The notes: a model not told the origin generated them from the sequence alone. DNA of 64,000 nt from CBDUXT01 sp965371245 (GCA_965371245.1 CBDUXT010000010.1:26074-90073), one strand, 5' to 3'. Counted from the first letter of the stretch, positions 16,412 to 25,735 are shown. Made by a program: numbers and translations.

Positions 16412-17424
16412 GACGCCGTCCTCAAGTACGAAAACACCTGCAGGCGGCGGTTCCCCGCGTCCGCGACCCAGAGGCGGTCTTGCGCATCCATGGTCAGACC
16501 GGCCGGGAGAAGGAACTCGCCCGGACCGGAGCCCTCGTGCCCCAGCGCCATCAGCAGTCGGCCCTCGGCGTCAAACACCTGTACGTTCTCGAAATGAGCG
16601 TCCACCACGTAGATGTGCCCCTCGCCGTCGAACGCCACCCCCTTGGGAAGCGACAGGTCGCCCGCGCCGTCACCCTTGCGGCCGATGGTACGGATCACGC
16701 GCCCGTCGAGGTCCATGAGTTGCACGCGAAAGTTGCCACTGTCCGCGATCAGCAGCCGCTCGCCCGAGACGGCCAGGTGTGTGGGAAAGTTGAACGCACC
16801 CGGCTCGGACCCGCGCCGCCCGATGCTGCCCGTCACCCGCCCGCTCAGGTCAAAGATGACCACCTTGTGCGCGCTGCCATCGACAACGTACAGCCGGTCA
16901 CGTTGGGCGACGTAACAGATTCCGACCGGGCGGCTGAGGGCGTCCCCGCCGAACCGCCCGCGGAATTGTGCGTTCCCGTTGAGTTCGATGACCTCGTGGC
17001 GCTCAGCGTCGGTGACGAAGAGGCGATCACCGACCCAGGCGACGCCGATGGGCACGGCGAAGCGCTGGTCCCCGAAGCCGATGGCCGTGTGGTGAGTTCG
17101 ATTGTCCAGCTCCAGGATGTGGACGGCACCGCCCGCGGCGTCGGCAACGGCCACCCGATTCCCATCGCCCACGGCCACACCGTGCGGCCCCGAGAACTTG
17201 ATGGGCGGGCGCGGGCCGCGGAGGGCGGCCTTGAATACCTCCGAGCCGGACTCGGCCGCATGGAGGTCGTCGCTTCCGGCGAAGGCGCCCAGCAGGGCGA
17301 ACCGCGGCGTGTCGGGCGGCGGAGGGAAGACGCGCGGCGGATCGATCGCGGGAAACAACACGCCCCGCGGTCGGGCGCAACCCGGCAGGGCGGCCAGCGT
17401 CACGAACGCGGCGGCTGCGAGCAT
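16408..17424 (-). CDS. NHL-repeat beta-propeller lipoprotein (first copy)
   Basis: A 338-residue predicted lipoprotein with lipobox ALPGC and six or so NHL repeats, for example GPHGVAVGDGNRVAVADAAG, RPVGICYVAQRDRLYVVDGS, FPTHLAVSGERLLIADSGN and LPKGVAFDGEGHIYVVDAH. I chose ATG 17424, fourteen bases after the barrel stop, because it gives a short classical lipoprotein signal; ATG 17457 would overlap the barrel gene. It is paralogous to the NHL product at 12887-14017. It lies between the barrel and the 12-haem cytochrome, a position that suggests a structural part of the same outer-membrane complex. Confidence 0.82.
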   Translation of the reverse strand: MLAAAAFVTLAALPGCARPRGVLFPAIDPPRVFPPPPDTPRFALLGAFAGSDDLHAAESGSEVFKAALRGPRPPIKFSGPHGVAVGDGNRVAVADAAGGAVHILELDNRTHHTAIGFGDQRFAVPIGVAWVGDRLFVTDAERHEVIELNGNAQFRGRFGGDALSRPVGICYVAQRDRLYVVDGSAHKVVIFDLSGRVTGSIGRRGSEPGAFNFPTHLAVSGERLLIADSGNFRVQLMDLDGRVIRTIGRKGDGAGDLSLPKGVAFDGEGHIYVVDAHFENVQVFDAEGRLLMALGHEGSGPGEFLLPAGLTMDAQDRLWVADAGNRRLQVFSYLRTAS

Positions 17425-17437
17425 GGCGTGGACCCTG

Positions 17438-19498
17438 TTATCGCCGGGTGAACACATCGGAAAACTCCCTGCGCAGACGGAAAAACACTCCGAAGTTCTC
17501 CTCTTGGGAGTGCGGAAGATCCAGCCGATCATACTCGAAGGTTAGTTCTCCGGTAAGGTCGCCGACGGCATACTCGAACCCGGCCCGCACGTCCCAGCCG
17601 TGGGTGTCGCCCGCCGATGAATCGTTCTCGAAGCGGTAGGCGATGCGCTCGATCGTGGACAGGGTTTCGCTCAGTCGCCATCGATGATCCAACTCGAGAT
17701 CGATCAGCGTGATGTTGCGGTCGTCGAGGCCGCCCTCGAACAACAGGCGGGACAGGCGGGTCGAGGCGTCCACGGTGTGATCCGGTTCGCTCAACAGATG
17801 AACCAACCCGTTGATGTGGAACGCGTCGTACGGATCGACCGTGTCGTCGAAGATCTCATACTCGGCGCCGATGGTGTATCGCTTGGTCTCATAGTTGAAC
17901 CCGACCCGATGGTGGTTGGTGCGATCCGCCCGCCGAAGGAACCCAACGGACACGTCGTCCTCCTGATTGCGGTAGGAAAGGCGGTAGTAGGGGGTAAAGC
18001 CGTTCGTGAACCGCTGCTCGAGGCTGAAGTCCACACGGATCGTATCGAGCTGGCCGCGGGCCGGGGTCCGGATCTGATAGTCCACCAGGATGGTGTCGCC
18101 ATCGGCGATTCGACCGGTGTCGATCCGGGTTAGCTGTATGGCGTTGCCGCGCTCGATGATGAAGTAGTCGGCGCCGGGCTGGAAGATGCGCCGGTTGGCC
18201 GCGTCGGTGACGACGATGGAGCTGCGAACCACGTTCCGGTTTCGCAGGGTTGCGGCGATCGGGTCGCGCAGCCGATGCGACTCGTTGAGGACGAGCCGTC
18301 GTCCGTTGTCCCCATCGACCTCTTCGGTGTCGTAGGCCAACGACAGGTTGGCAAACAGCCGACCCGACCGGTTCCGCCGGTTGTACTGCCAATCGACGGA
18401 CGCGCCGTACTGCGTGGTGTTGACGTCGTCCTCCACGTCCTCATACAGCGCGAACGCCCCGACGGTGGTGGTCAGGTTCGTATAGAGCTGGTGGACGAGC
18501 TGGAAGTCGATGCGTTGCGACTCCACGTCCAGGCCCTCGAACCGCTCACGGTTGAACTGGTACTTGTAGATGGTCTGAAACGTGTCGCTGTGCCTGATCG
18601 TGAGCTGCGGGCCGATCTCGAAAAAATCACGGGCGAAGTCGCCGCTTTCTTCCTGCCAGTGGAGGAGGGTTCGAAGGTCGTTGCGGTCGTCGGGACCGAA
18701 CTCGAGCGTGTGCTCGAGGGTCAAGAGGTCTCGCGTCGTCTCGAACGGCTGGGCCAGGCCTTGGTATTCCTGCTTGATGTTCGCATGCTCGTAGGAGAAC
18801 TCCAGCCGCTGCCGGTTGCTGATGTTCCAATCAATCCCGTAGCGCAGGGTGCTTTCGGTGAAGTGCTCGTTGTCGCTGGGGTCGGCGTTACCCGTACGAT
18901 CGGTCTTGCGGTAATCGTATGACAGCTCCATCCGAACCGAGCCCTCCGTCAGCGCCCAACTCGTCCCGAACCCGGTTCGATCCTGGTCGAGCGTCGATTG
19001 AAAGCGCCGGTTGATGCGGTCCTCCTGCCGCAGGCCATAGACCGAGCCGGAGAGCTTTTGACCCTGGAAGAAGTTCGCCCGCAGGTCGTATTGCAGCAGA
19101 TGACCGTTGTCACGATCGGTTTGGCTGGACGAATCGGTCCGTTCGCGGAATCGGTCCTGTGTCAGAGCGAAGCTGATCTCGCCGCCGAACGTGATGAACC
19201 CGGCGTCGATCACCGTTCCGCCGAACGTCAACCCGAGCCGCTCCTCGACGCTCCACTCGCGGTTCCTCTGACGCCGGCGCCGTCCGCCCAAACGGTCCTC
19301 GGTATCGACCTTGCGGTAGGTGTAGTCCCCCCTGAGCTCGAGATAGGCGTCGAGGTGGGTGAGGCTCAGATAGTTCGGCGGCGGCTCGTCCGATCCCGCG
19401 ACAGCTTGCTGGGCGAAGAGCGAGAGGGCGCACAACAAGACCGCGCTACTCGCACGACCGATCAAGACAGCGGGCAAACTGCAAGCCGCGCCTCGCAT
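17438..19498 (-). CDS. Large outer-membrane beta-barrel of the cytochrome cluster
   Basis: A 686-residue protein with a signal peptide (about 34 residues, ending AQQAVAG) followed by dense aromatic-charged amphipathic strands throughout, for example YLELRGDYTYRK, LQYDLRANFFQGQKLSGSVYG and LRYGIDWNISNRQRLEFSYEH. This pattern and length fit a porin of 20 or more strands, comparable to the MtrB/PioB/OmbB class in role though I see no direct MtrB signature such as an N-terminal CxxC. GGAAGGG upstream of ATG 19498 supports this start. It is the first gene of the five-gene cytochrome cluster (barrel, NHL, 12-haem, 4-haem, NHL). Confidence 0.78.
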   Translation of the reverse strand: MRGAACSLPAVLIGRASSAVLLCALSLFAQQAVAGSDEPPPNYLSLTHLDAYLELRGDYTYRKVDTEDRLGGRRRRQRNREWSVEERLGLTFGGTVIDAGFITFGGEISFALTQDRFRERTDSSSQTDRDNGHLLQYDLRANFFQGQKLSGSVYGLRQEDRINRRFQSTLDQDRTGFGTSWALTEGSVRMELSYDYRKTDRTGNADPSDNEHFTESTLRYGIDWNISNRQRLEFSYEHANIKQEYQGLAQPFETTRDLLTLEHTLEFGPDDRNDLRTLLHWQEESGDFARDFFEIGPQLTIRHSDTFQTIYKYQFNRERFEGLDVESQRIDFQLVHQLYTNLTTTVGAFALYEDVEDDVNTTQYGASVDWQYNRRNRSGRLFANLSLAYDTEEVDGDNGRRLVLNESHRLRDPIAATLRNRNVVRSSIVVTDAANRRIFQPGADYFIIERGNAIQLTRIDTGRIADGDTILVDYQIRTPARGQLDTIRVDFSLEQRFTNGFTPYYRLSYRNQEDDVSVGFLRRADRTNHHRVGFNYETKRYTIGAEYEIFDDTVDPYDAFHINGLVHLLSEPDHTVDASTRLSRLLFEGGLDDRNITLIDLELDHRWRLSETLSTIERIAYRFENDSSAGDTHGWDVRAGFEYAVGDLTGELTFEYDRLDLPHSQEENFGVFFRLRREFSDVFTRR

Positions 19499-19644
19499 GG
19501 ACCACCCTTCCGCCGATTCCACTCGCTCAGGGCGCCGTGCCGTTTCACCGCCCCTCCAAGAGCCTCGCTTGGAGATAGGGGTATAGAGTATCCAAGCGGG
19601 CTTGGCAACCGAAAAATCGGCCGACCGATGGCTCGCACGTTAGT

Positions 19645-19663
19645 AAAGTATGTGAAATACTTT
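19645..19663. promoter_or_regulatory. Palindromic operator candidate in the divergent cytochrome promoter
   Basis: AAAGTAT and ATACTTT form a perfect 7-bp inverted repeat around GTGAA. It lies between the divergent barrel (start 19498) and pentahaem (start 19747) genes, in a local AT-rich patch, as expected for a regulator site controlling both. I do not match it to a known regulator. Confidence 0.5.
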
Positions 19664-19746
19664 GTCGAATGCGATCGGACGTGGCGGACGGTTGGAATCG
19701 AGGAGCACGGTTGATTTTCCCTCGCGGCCTGCTATCGTTCGTCCCC

Positions 19747-20364
19747 ATGGCGCGGACTCGCTCGACAGTCACGCAGCGACGCGGCAAGATCATCGTGGTC
19801 TGCCGGGTGGCCGCGGTCGCTTCCCTGGGATGGTCCATCACGGTGGGCTGCTCGCAGGCCCGTCGCGATCGTCTCCGGCATTTCTTCTTCGAGATTCCCG
19901 AGGACGGCGCCAAGACGCCGGTTGCCGAGGTCGAGGCGGTCCCCACGTACGATGTGCCGACGCTGACACTTCCCACCGGTCGTTTCGCAACGCTCCACCC
20001 GCCGTACGTGCTGCGTCAGTGCGCTCAGTGTCACGATGCAACGCAGCGAATGCAGCCCCGAGAGGATTTCCTCGACTCGTGCCGCGCCTGCCACCCGAGG
20101 TATTTCACTGAAGAGGCGGGCCACTCCCCCGTGCAGGAGGGGCAGTGCATCGAGTGCCACGACATGCATCGCACGATAGAGCCCGCGCTGCTCAAGCAGC
20201 CGCCGTTCGAGACCTGCATCGAGTGCCACGACGAACCGGAAGACCTCAGCGAGGAGGGGCACAGCGCCAAGGGCGTCGAAAACTGTACGGCCTGCCACGA
20301 CCCGCATTTTGGCACGGGTCTGCTCCTCAGGCCCGGAGTGGCGATGCCGACATCCGATGATTGA
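19747..20364 (+). CDS. Pentahaem c-type cytochrome lipoprotein
   Basis: A 205-residue predicted lipoprotein: signal peptide with lipobox ITVGC at about residue 35, a linker, then five CxxCH sites (CAQCH, CRACH, CIECH, CIECH, CTACH), most followed by histidines that may be distal ligands (DMHR, DPHFG). The ATG at 19747 is chosen because it places positively charged residues directly before the hydrophobic core. It is transcribed divergently from the five-gene porin-cytochrome cluster across a shared 248-base promoter, so a common electron-transfer function is likely. Confidence 0.88.
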   Translation: MARTRSTVTQRRGKIIVVCRVAAVASLGWSITVGCSQARRDRLRHFFFEIPEDGAKTPVAEVEAVPTYDVPTLTLPTGRFATLHPPYVLRQCAQCHDATQRMQPREDFLDSCRACHPRYFTEEAGHSPVQEGQCIECHDMHRTIEPALLKQPPFETCIECHDEPEDLSEEGHSAKGVENCTACHDPHFGTGLLLRPGVAMPTSDD

Positions 20365-20496
20365 CGCGTGCAACCTGGCACTTGGACACACGCCATACGG
20401 CGGGCTGTTCCTGACCGAACCGGGACCGTAAAGCGGTTGGATCGAAACCGCGCCGACGTTCTTGAAAACGGCACTACCAACGTGCCGGCGAATCGG

Positions 20497-20710
20497 TAGG
20501 TCGGGTCATCGACCCGGCACCTCCCGGGTACCTTGGACGTCGTACGGATTCGCGGCGGAGCCGTCGCGCGGTAGTGATTCGTCGATGTGTGATGGGAGGG
20601 AAGAAGAATGTGTCACCAGACGAGAATGCGCGAAGGTATGGTGGCGCGCCGGTCAACGTATTCGGATGAAATACTCGTGCCAAACCATGCCGGGTCGATG
20701 ACCCGACCTA
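20497..20710. mobile_element. MITE-like element with 23-bp perfect terminal inverted repeats
   Basis: The 23 bases at 20497-20519 and 20688-20710 are exact reverse complements; each is itself partly palindromic (core GGGTC-AT-CGACCC). The 168-base interior has no transposase. Size and structure fit a non-autonomous miniature transposable element. I see no clear target-site duplication. It ends 20 bases before the start of the mono-haem gene and may influence its expression. Confidence 0.6.
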
Positions 20711-20730
20711 CTCGGCGAGAGGAACTTCCC

Positions 20731-21309
20731 ATGGCAACAGGAACACGATGGCTCGCTCGCGCCGACGACGCCCGGTCGAAGGTTTGTCAGCACCCTCGCC
20801 GACGCAGCCGGTGGTTGATCGGGCGGGTTGCGTCCCTCGGGGGCGCCACCGCTTTGGTGGCGGTCCTCGCCGGATGCGGGACGAGCTTCAACGAGCTTCT
20901 TTTTCAGTCCGGGGCGGCCGTGGGCCGATCGGCGATCGATCAGGCAATCACCGATCTGCTGAATCAGCTTGCCAACCCGACCGAGCCGACGAATGGCGAC
21001 GGAACAGGCGACACCACGGGCGGTGACACGACCGGAGGTGACACGGGCGGCGGCGACCCCACCGGCGGTGACCCCAGCGCGCTGACCGGAGACGCCGCGA
21101 CCGGGCAGGCCGTCTATATGGCCAACGGTTGCGGCGGGTGCCACTGCGATGACGCTTCCGGCGGCTGTGCGCTGAGCGCGCCGTCGATCATTGCGGTCGA
21201 GGTTCCCGTGCTCGACGACATCCTTCGCGGCGGCGCCACGCACCCCGTGAAGCCGCCGGTTTCCGATCAGGATCTCGCCGACCTGACCGCCTGGCTCGCG
21301 ACGCTCTGA
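20731..21309 (+). CDS. Mono-haem c-type lipoprotein
   Basis: A 192-residue predicted lipoprotein with a long basic n-region, lipobox VLAGC near residue 51, a low-complexity Gly-Thr-Asp linker (residues about 95-120), and one haem site CGGCH in the segment GDAATGQAVYMANGCGGCHCDDASGGC, written here as pieces of a typical cytochrome c fold: GQAVYMANGCGGCH then SAPSI. The end (DLADLTAWLATL) is the usual C-terminal helix of cytochrome c. AGAGGA nine bases upstream supports ATG 20731. The extra cysteines after the haem site are unusual. An electron shuttle at the outer membrane is likely. Confidence 0.82.
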   Translation: MATGTRWLARADDARSKVCQHPRRRSRWLIGRVASLGGATALVAVLAGCGTSFNELLFQSGAAVGRSAIDQAITDLLNQLANPTEPTNGDGTGDTTGGDTTGGDTGGGDPTGGDPSALTGDAATGQAVYMANGCGGCHCDDASGGCALSAPSIIAVEVPVLDDILRGGATHPVKPPVSDQDLADLTAWLATL

Positions 21310-21920
21310 CCGAAGCGTCTGGGCGATCGCCAGCGCTCCACGCGTTCCCCAAGCGGCCCCTCGAACCCGCCCTCACGGACCGTACCGGTGCCGTCCGCTC
21401 GTTCGATCGCCAAAAGTTTTCTCGGGCGTAAGCTTCGTTGGAGAACCTGCTCGTTCCTGTTAACCTAGTGCAGCGTCAGCCATCGATTGGCGGGTTAAGG
21501 ATTGATTAGAACGTGTGCCACTGCTCTATGAGAGGTGCCCCGGGGGCTATGATTACGGGTCAACGCGGCTCGCGGAGCCGTGGCACACGAACCAGTCGAT
21601 CCAACGGTGACAGAGTACTAGTGTCCGGCCCACCCTGAATCTGCGGGTTTTGCTCGATGGGTGGCTCACCTCTTCAGAGGTGGGGGACTCGAATGGTCGC
21701 CGAATTCGCGCCCCCCACGGCCAAAGCCATGGGCGACCCAACTCGCAAGTTTACGCGTGGCGATGCACGAGGCACGCGGCGTTCCCGCGGGAAACGATAC
21801 CGCTTCCAGAAGGCGCGTCGGTTTGGGTGCAATGCGTATGCCAACGACGCCCTGGCGGAGGGGAACGCCGCTCGCTTCCGGTTGAGAGATGGACTTTCTG
21901 TAGTGGCTGAGAGGACTGGC
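21310..21920. other. Intergenic region with a palindromic element
   Basis: About 600 bases without a convincing gene. Arms CGTGTGCCAC (21512-21521) and GTGGCACACG (21580-21589) bound a 78-base palindromic element with an inner hairpin GGCTC-GCG-GAGCC. A 16-base segment TGAATCTGCGGGTTTT (about 21634) recurs in inverse orientation near 47718. Confidence 0.6.
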
Positions 21921-23102
21921 ATGATGAATCGGCTGATTCCCGCGATCGCTTTAAGGCTGTCGATCGCGTCTGTTTTGACGGTTGGCGCATCGGTCTCGCA
22001 GGCGATCGATCCCCCGGAGAGCCTCCGAAACCGGCCGCGGCAGACGCGGCTGGCGGCACCGGCCGTCGCGCATCACCTCAAGCCGCGCGGCGGCATAAAT
22101 GTGGTGGAGGTCAAGATCAACGGACGCGGACCGTTCCGGATGGCGATCGACACTTCCGCAACCTACACGACGCTCGACGACGACGTCGCGCGGCAACTGG
22201 GGCTTGAGGGTGTGCGGATGATTCAACTGCCGGGTGCCGGCGAAGCGGGCGCCTCGGTCGTCGCACTCGAATCGGTTGTCATCGGCGATTCACCCTTTGA
22301 GGACTTCGAGGCCGTCGTCACGGACTTGGACGGTCCCGCCGGTCGCCGGCGACACGACGGTGTCCTCGGCATGCCTGTTTTCGCCGAGTATCAACTGGTG
22401 CTCGACTATCCGCGGAACCGGCTGATCATCCGCAAGGGAGAACTGCCCGAGGCGGATGGCCGGGAGATCCTCGACTACCACTTGCGAGACGGAAAGCCCG
22501 CGATCGTGGTGGCCCTCGGCGATGCATCCTTCGAAGTGATTCTCGATTCCGGCGAGCGCAGCGCGTTTACAGTCCCCGAGTCCATGAAAAACCTGACCAC
22601 GCCCGTCATCGGGCTCGAACCGAACCGTCGTCGGCAACGTCTGATCACCGACGCCGATCTGAGCCAGCGCGCGCTAAAGGACACCGTCACGCTCGGGAAG
22701 TTTCAGGTTACGGCGGCGCCCGTTGACTTGGCCGAGGGCGCGCCGCGGCTTGGTAGCCAGCTCCTGCGGCGGTTCGTGGTCGTGCTCGACCAGAAGAACC
22801 GTCGTCTTCGCTTCCTACGAGAGGAGACCGATCCCATCACCTTCCCGGTTCGATCTCGCTTCGGCTTCGTCTTCGTGCGTGAAGGGACGGACCTGGAAGT
22901 GCTGGCCATTCTTCCCGGTACGGTCGCCTCGAAGGGGGTGGTCGTTGCCGGAGACGTGGTTCCGTCGATGAACGGACGACGGATCAGTGCCTACTCCGAC
23001 GATGACTTGATCGATCTTCTTCGTGAAACCGACTTCATCAGCTTCATCGTGATGCGGGGCAGGCTTCCACTCATGGTCGGGTTCAGGGCTCGGGATGAGT
23101 AG
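21921..23102 (+). CDS. Secreted retropepsin-like protein with two aspartic motifs and PDZ domain
   Basis: A 393-residue secreted protein (signal peptide about 29 residues, ending SVSQA). Residues about 55-170 resemble a retropepsin-like domain, with FRMAIDTSATYTTLD where the family has DTG, and DGVLGMPVFAEYQLVLDYPRNRL as the closing strand. A second, similar unit follows with VILDSGERSAFTV and then LGSQLLRRFVVVLDQKNRRL. A C-terminal PDZ-like domain (GFVFVREGTDLEVLAILPGT ... GDVVPSMNG) ends the protein. A periplasmic protease or peptide-binding protein is likely; the DTS and DSG variants leave activity uncertain. ATG 21921 starts the clear signal peptide. Confidence 0.75.
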   Translation: MMNRLIPAIALRLSIASVLTVGASVSQAIDPPESLRNRPRQTRLAAPAVAHHLKPRGGINVVEVKINGRGPFRMAIDTSATYTTLDDDVARQLGLEGVRMIQLPGAGEAGASVVALESVVIGDSPFEDFEAVVTDLDGPAGRRRHDGVLGMPVFAEYQLVLDYPRNRLIIRKGELPEADGREILDYHLRDGKPAIVVALGDASFEVILDSGERSAFTVPESMKNLTTPVIGLEPNRRRQRLITDADLSQRALKDTVTLGKFQVTAAPVDLAEGAPRLGSQLLRRFVVVLDQKNRRLRFLREETDPITFPVRSRFGFVFVREGTDLEVLAILPGTVASKGVVVAGDVVPSMNGRRISAYSDDDLIDLLRETDFISFIVMRGRLPLMVGFRARDE

Positions 23103-23145
23103 TCGATTCGCGCGGGCTTGCCGTTCTCGCAGTGCCATAACTGTG

Positions 23146-23445
23146 TCACTCAAGATGGGGTTGCGTCGGATGGGGATCCGCCGCTGACGCGCCCGGGTGC
23201 TGCTTGTCCGCTTCCTCTTGCTGGGACGCGGGCGTGGCCGAACGCTCATCGTCCCTAGGAAACGGCCGGCCGACCGACTCCGGTGTGAGAAGTGGAAGGC
23301 GGTTGACCGCTCCGCACCGGGATCCCTTTCCTGCATGCGCGCAGCCGCACCCGGATCGACCCTGCACGCGTCGCTGGAACGTCCGCCCCAGATAGACCAG
23401 CGCCGCGACGACGAGGGTCAGCGCGATGACGTCCTGCGCCTCCAT
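23146..23445 (-). CDS. FeoB-associated Cys-rich membrane protein
   Basis: A 99-residue protein with one N-terminal transmembrane helix (VIALTLVVAALVYLGRTF) followed by a Cys-rich stretch (SGCGCAHAGKGSRCG) and a charged tail. This architecture is that of the small FeoB-associated Cys-rich proteins found 3' of feoB. It starts 10 bases after the feoB stop on the same strand. It probably helps Fe(II) uptake at the cytoplasmic membrane; the tail is longer than usual and poorly conserved in appearance. Confidence 0.78.
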   Translation of the reverse strand: MEAQDVIALTLVVAALVYLGRTFQRRVQGRSGCGCAHAGKGSRCGAVNRLPLLTPESVGRPFPRDDERSATPASQQEEADKQHPGASAADPHPTQPHLE

Positions 23446-23455
23446 GGGGCTGCTC

Positions 23456-25735
23456 CTAGAGGAATCGAATCGTAATCTGATACGTCGCCAGTGCCGCCAC
23501 GTACGACAGTGTCGTCATATACGTAAACGTGAACAGCGGCCAGCGCCAGCTGTTCGTTTCTCGCTTAATCGTCGCAAGCGTGGCGCCACACTGACAGCAC
23601 AAAGCATAGAACACCATGATGGAGAGGGCGACGGCCAGGTTGTAGACCGGGCGCCCGTCGGGCCACGTGGCTTTCTTGAATTCCTCGCGAAGACCGAGCG
23701 AGGTTTCATCCTGCTCTTGGCCGAGGTTGTAGATCGTCCCCATCGTGGCGAGCACAACCTCGCGCGCGGGGAAAGAGGCGATGGCCGCCGTCCCGATCCG
23801 CCAGTCCCAGCCGAGCGGCTTCACCACCGGTTCGATCCACCGCCCCATTCGCCCCAAAAGGCTGTGACGCAGGTAGGCTCCGGGTTCCTCGTGATTGATC
23901 TTGCTCAGACGATCGTCCAGCGCTTCGCGTGCGACCTGGCGAGCGTGCGTGACATCGCCCGTGTCGGTCACGGCGGCGATCTGTTCGAGTTGACCGTCGT
24001 ACGTCGCTCGAGCCGTCGCCCGGTCGGCTTCGTATTCCGCCGCGATGGACCCGGGGTGCGGGTAATAACCCAAGGCCCAGACCACGATCGTGACGGCGAA
24101 GATGATCGTGCCGGCGGAGACCAGAAACTCACGGCCTTGCTCGTACACGCGGAACAGAACCGTCTTGGGCGAAGGCCAGTTGTAGGAGGGAAGCTCCATC
24201 AGGAACGGCTGAAGCTCGCTCTTGAGGATGGTCTTTTTCAGCAGCCACGCCACCGGGATGGCTACCGCGAACCCGACGAAGTAGAGGGCCAAAAGTGTGA
24301 CGGCCTGGAGATTCACCATGCCGCCCAATAGCGGCGTCGCCGGAACGAACGCCCCGATCAGAAGCAGGTACACGGGAAGCCGCGCGCTGCAGCTCATCAG
24401 CGGCGCCACAAGGATCGTGACCAGGCGGTCCTGGCGGTTCTCAATCGTACGGGTGGCCATAATGCCCGGCACGGCGCACGCAAACGATGACAGAAGCGGA
24501 ATGAACGACTTGCCGTTCAGTCCGATCAAGCCCATCCACCGGTCGAGCAAGAACGCCGCCCGGGCCATGTAGCCGCAGTCCTCCAGGATCGCGATGAACA
24601 GAAACAGGATCAGGATCTGCGGAAGGAAGACCAGAACCGCCCCGACGCCGGAAACGGCTCCGTTAACCAGGAGGCTCTGAAGCGCTCCGGGCGGAAGGAC
24701 GTGAGTCAGCCACGAGCCGATTGACGAGAATCCAAGATCGATGGCGTCCATCACCGGCGCCGCCCAGGCGTAGATCGACTGGAAGCACGCGCCCATCATC
24801 ACCAACAGAGCGGCCAACCCCACTACGCGATGGGTGAGGATTCGATCCATGGCGTCGGAACGGGTCCGCCGGTTGGTGCTGGTGGTGCTGACACAACGCT
24901 CGACCACGCCGTCGATCCAGGCGTAGCGAACGCGTGCCTCGATCTCCACGATCGATTCACCGGACGACTCAATCCGTTGGCGCCGGTCGTCGAGTTCGCG
25001 TTGGAATGCGGGTCCCAAGAGAGAAACAAATCGCCCCTCGTGGTAGCCGCCTGGATCGAGGAGGGTTTGCAGGGTTTCGACACGAGAGAAAGCACCGTTG
25101 GCACCGTTCGGCTGCGATGCAACCGAGTCGGTCAATGCGTCCAGTTCCTTTTGCACGCACTCCGGGAAGACACTGTGCATGGGAGGTGGCGGGGACTCAA
25201 GAGCCGTTGCGATCGCCCGGCGCAGTGCCCCCACGCCTTGCTTTCGCGTGGCGACGACCGGGACGACCGGGACGCCCAGTTCGCGTTCCAGCGCCGGGGC
25301 ATCGACGTGCATCCCCGCGGCTTCCGCCAGGTCCGTCATGTTCAGGGCGACGACAACGGGGCAGCCCAGCTCGAACACCTGAGCGGTGAGGAACAGGTTG
25401 CGCGACAGATGCGAGGCGTCCAAGACCACAACGATCACCGCGGGTCTCTGCCCGCCGTCCAGGTGTCCAAGGAGGACATCCAGCACGACGGCCTCGTCCG
25501 CCGCTTGGGCGCTGAGGCTGTAGGCGCCGGGCAGATCGATCAGCTCGAGTAGCGGCTGCCCCTTCTCGTCGCGTAGCGTTCCGGTGCGTTTTTCAACCGT
25601 CACCCCGGGGTAGTTCCCGATCCGTTGACGATAGCCGGTCAGGGCGTTGAACAGTGTCGATTTTCCGGTGTTGGGGTTGCCGATAAGCGCGGCGAGGCGT
25701 GTGCTGCTGTTCACGATGGCAGGCGAATTCCGCAT
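23456..25735 (-). CDS. feoB: Ferrous iron transport protein B
   Basis: A 759-residue GTPase-permease for Fe(II) uptake. The N-terminal G domain has GNPNTGKST (G1), DLPGAYSL (G3) and NMTD (G4). The membrane part shows two gate regions, ILEDCGYMARAAFLLDRWM and FPAREVVLATMGTIYNLG, and the end has the CCQCGATL cysteine cluster seen in long FeoB proteins. A soluble helical insert (about residues 575-650) between membrane parts is like that of the proteobacterial long form. FeoA lies upstream and the Cys-rich partner downstream, all on the minus strand. Confidence 0.95.
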   Translation of the reverse strand: MRNSPAIVNSSTRLAALIGNPNTGKSTLFNALTGYRQRIGNYPGVTVEKRTGTLRDEKGQPLLELIDLPGAYSLSAQAADEAVVLDVLLGHLDGGQRPAVIVVVLDASHLSRNLFLTAQVFELGCPVVVALNMTDLAEAAGMHVDAPALERELGVPVVPVVATRKQGVGALRRAIATALESPPPPMHSVFPECVQKELDALTDSVASQPNGANGAFSRVETLQTLLDPGGYHEGRFVSLLGPAFQRELDDRRQRIESSGESIVEIEARVRYAWIDGVVERCVSTTSTNRRTRSDAMDRILTHRVVGLAALLVMMGACFQSIYAWAAPVMDAIDLGFSSIGSWLTHVLPPGALQSLLVNGAVSGVGAVLVFLPQILILFLFIAILEDCGYMARAAFLLDRWMGLIGLNGKSFIPLLSSFACAVPGIMATRTIENRQDRLVTILVAPLMSCSARLPVYLLLIGAFVPATPLLGGMVNLQAVTLLALYFVGFAVAIPVAWLLKKTILKSELQPFLMELPSYNWPSPKTVLFRVYEQGREFLVSAGTIIFAVTIVVWALGYYPHPGSIAAEYEADRATARATYDGQLEQIAAVTDTGDVTHARQVAREALDDRLSKINHEEPGAYLRHSLLGRMGRWIEPVVKPLGWDWRIGTAAIASFPAREVVLATMGTIYNLGQEQDETSLGLREEFKKATWPDGRPVYNLAVALSIMVFYALCCQCGATLATIKRETNSWRWPLFTFTYMTTLSYVAALATYQITIRFL

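Noticed and set aside
14705..16597. Long plus-strand open frame opposite the 12-haem gene
   Set aside because: Shadow of a real gene with twelve haem motifs.
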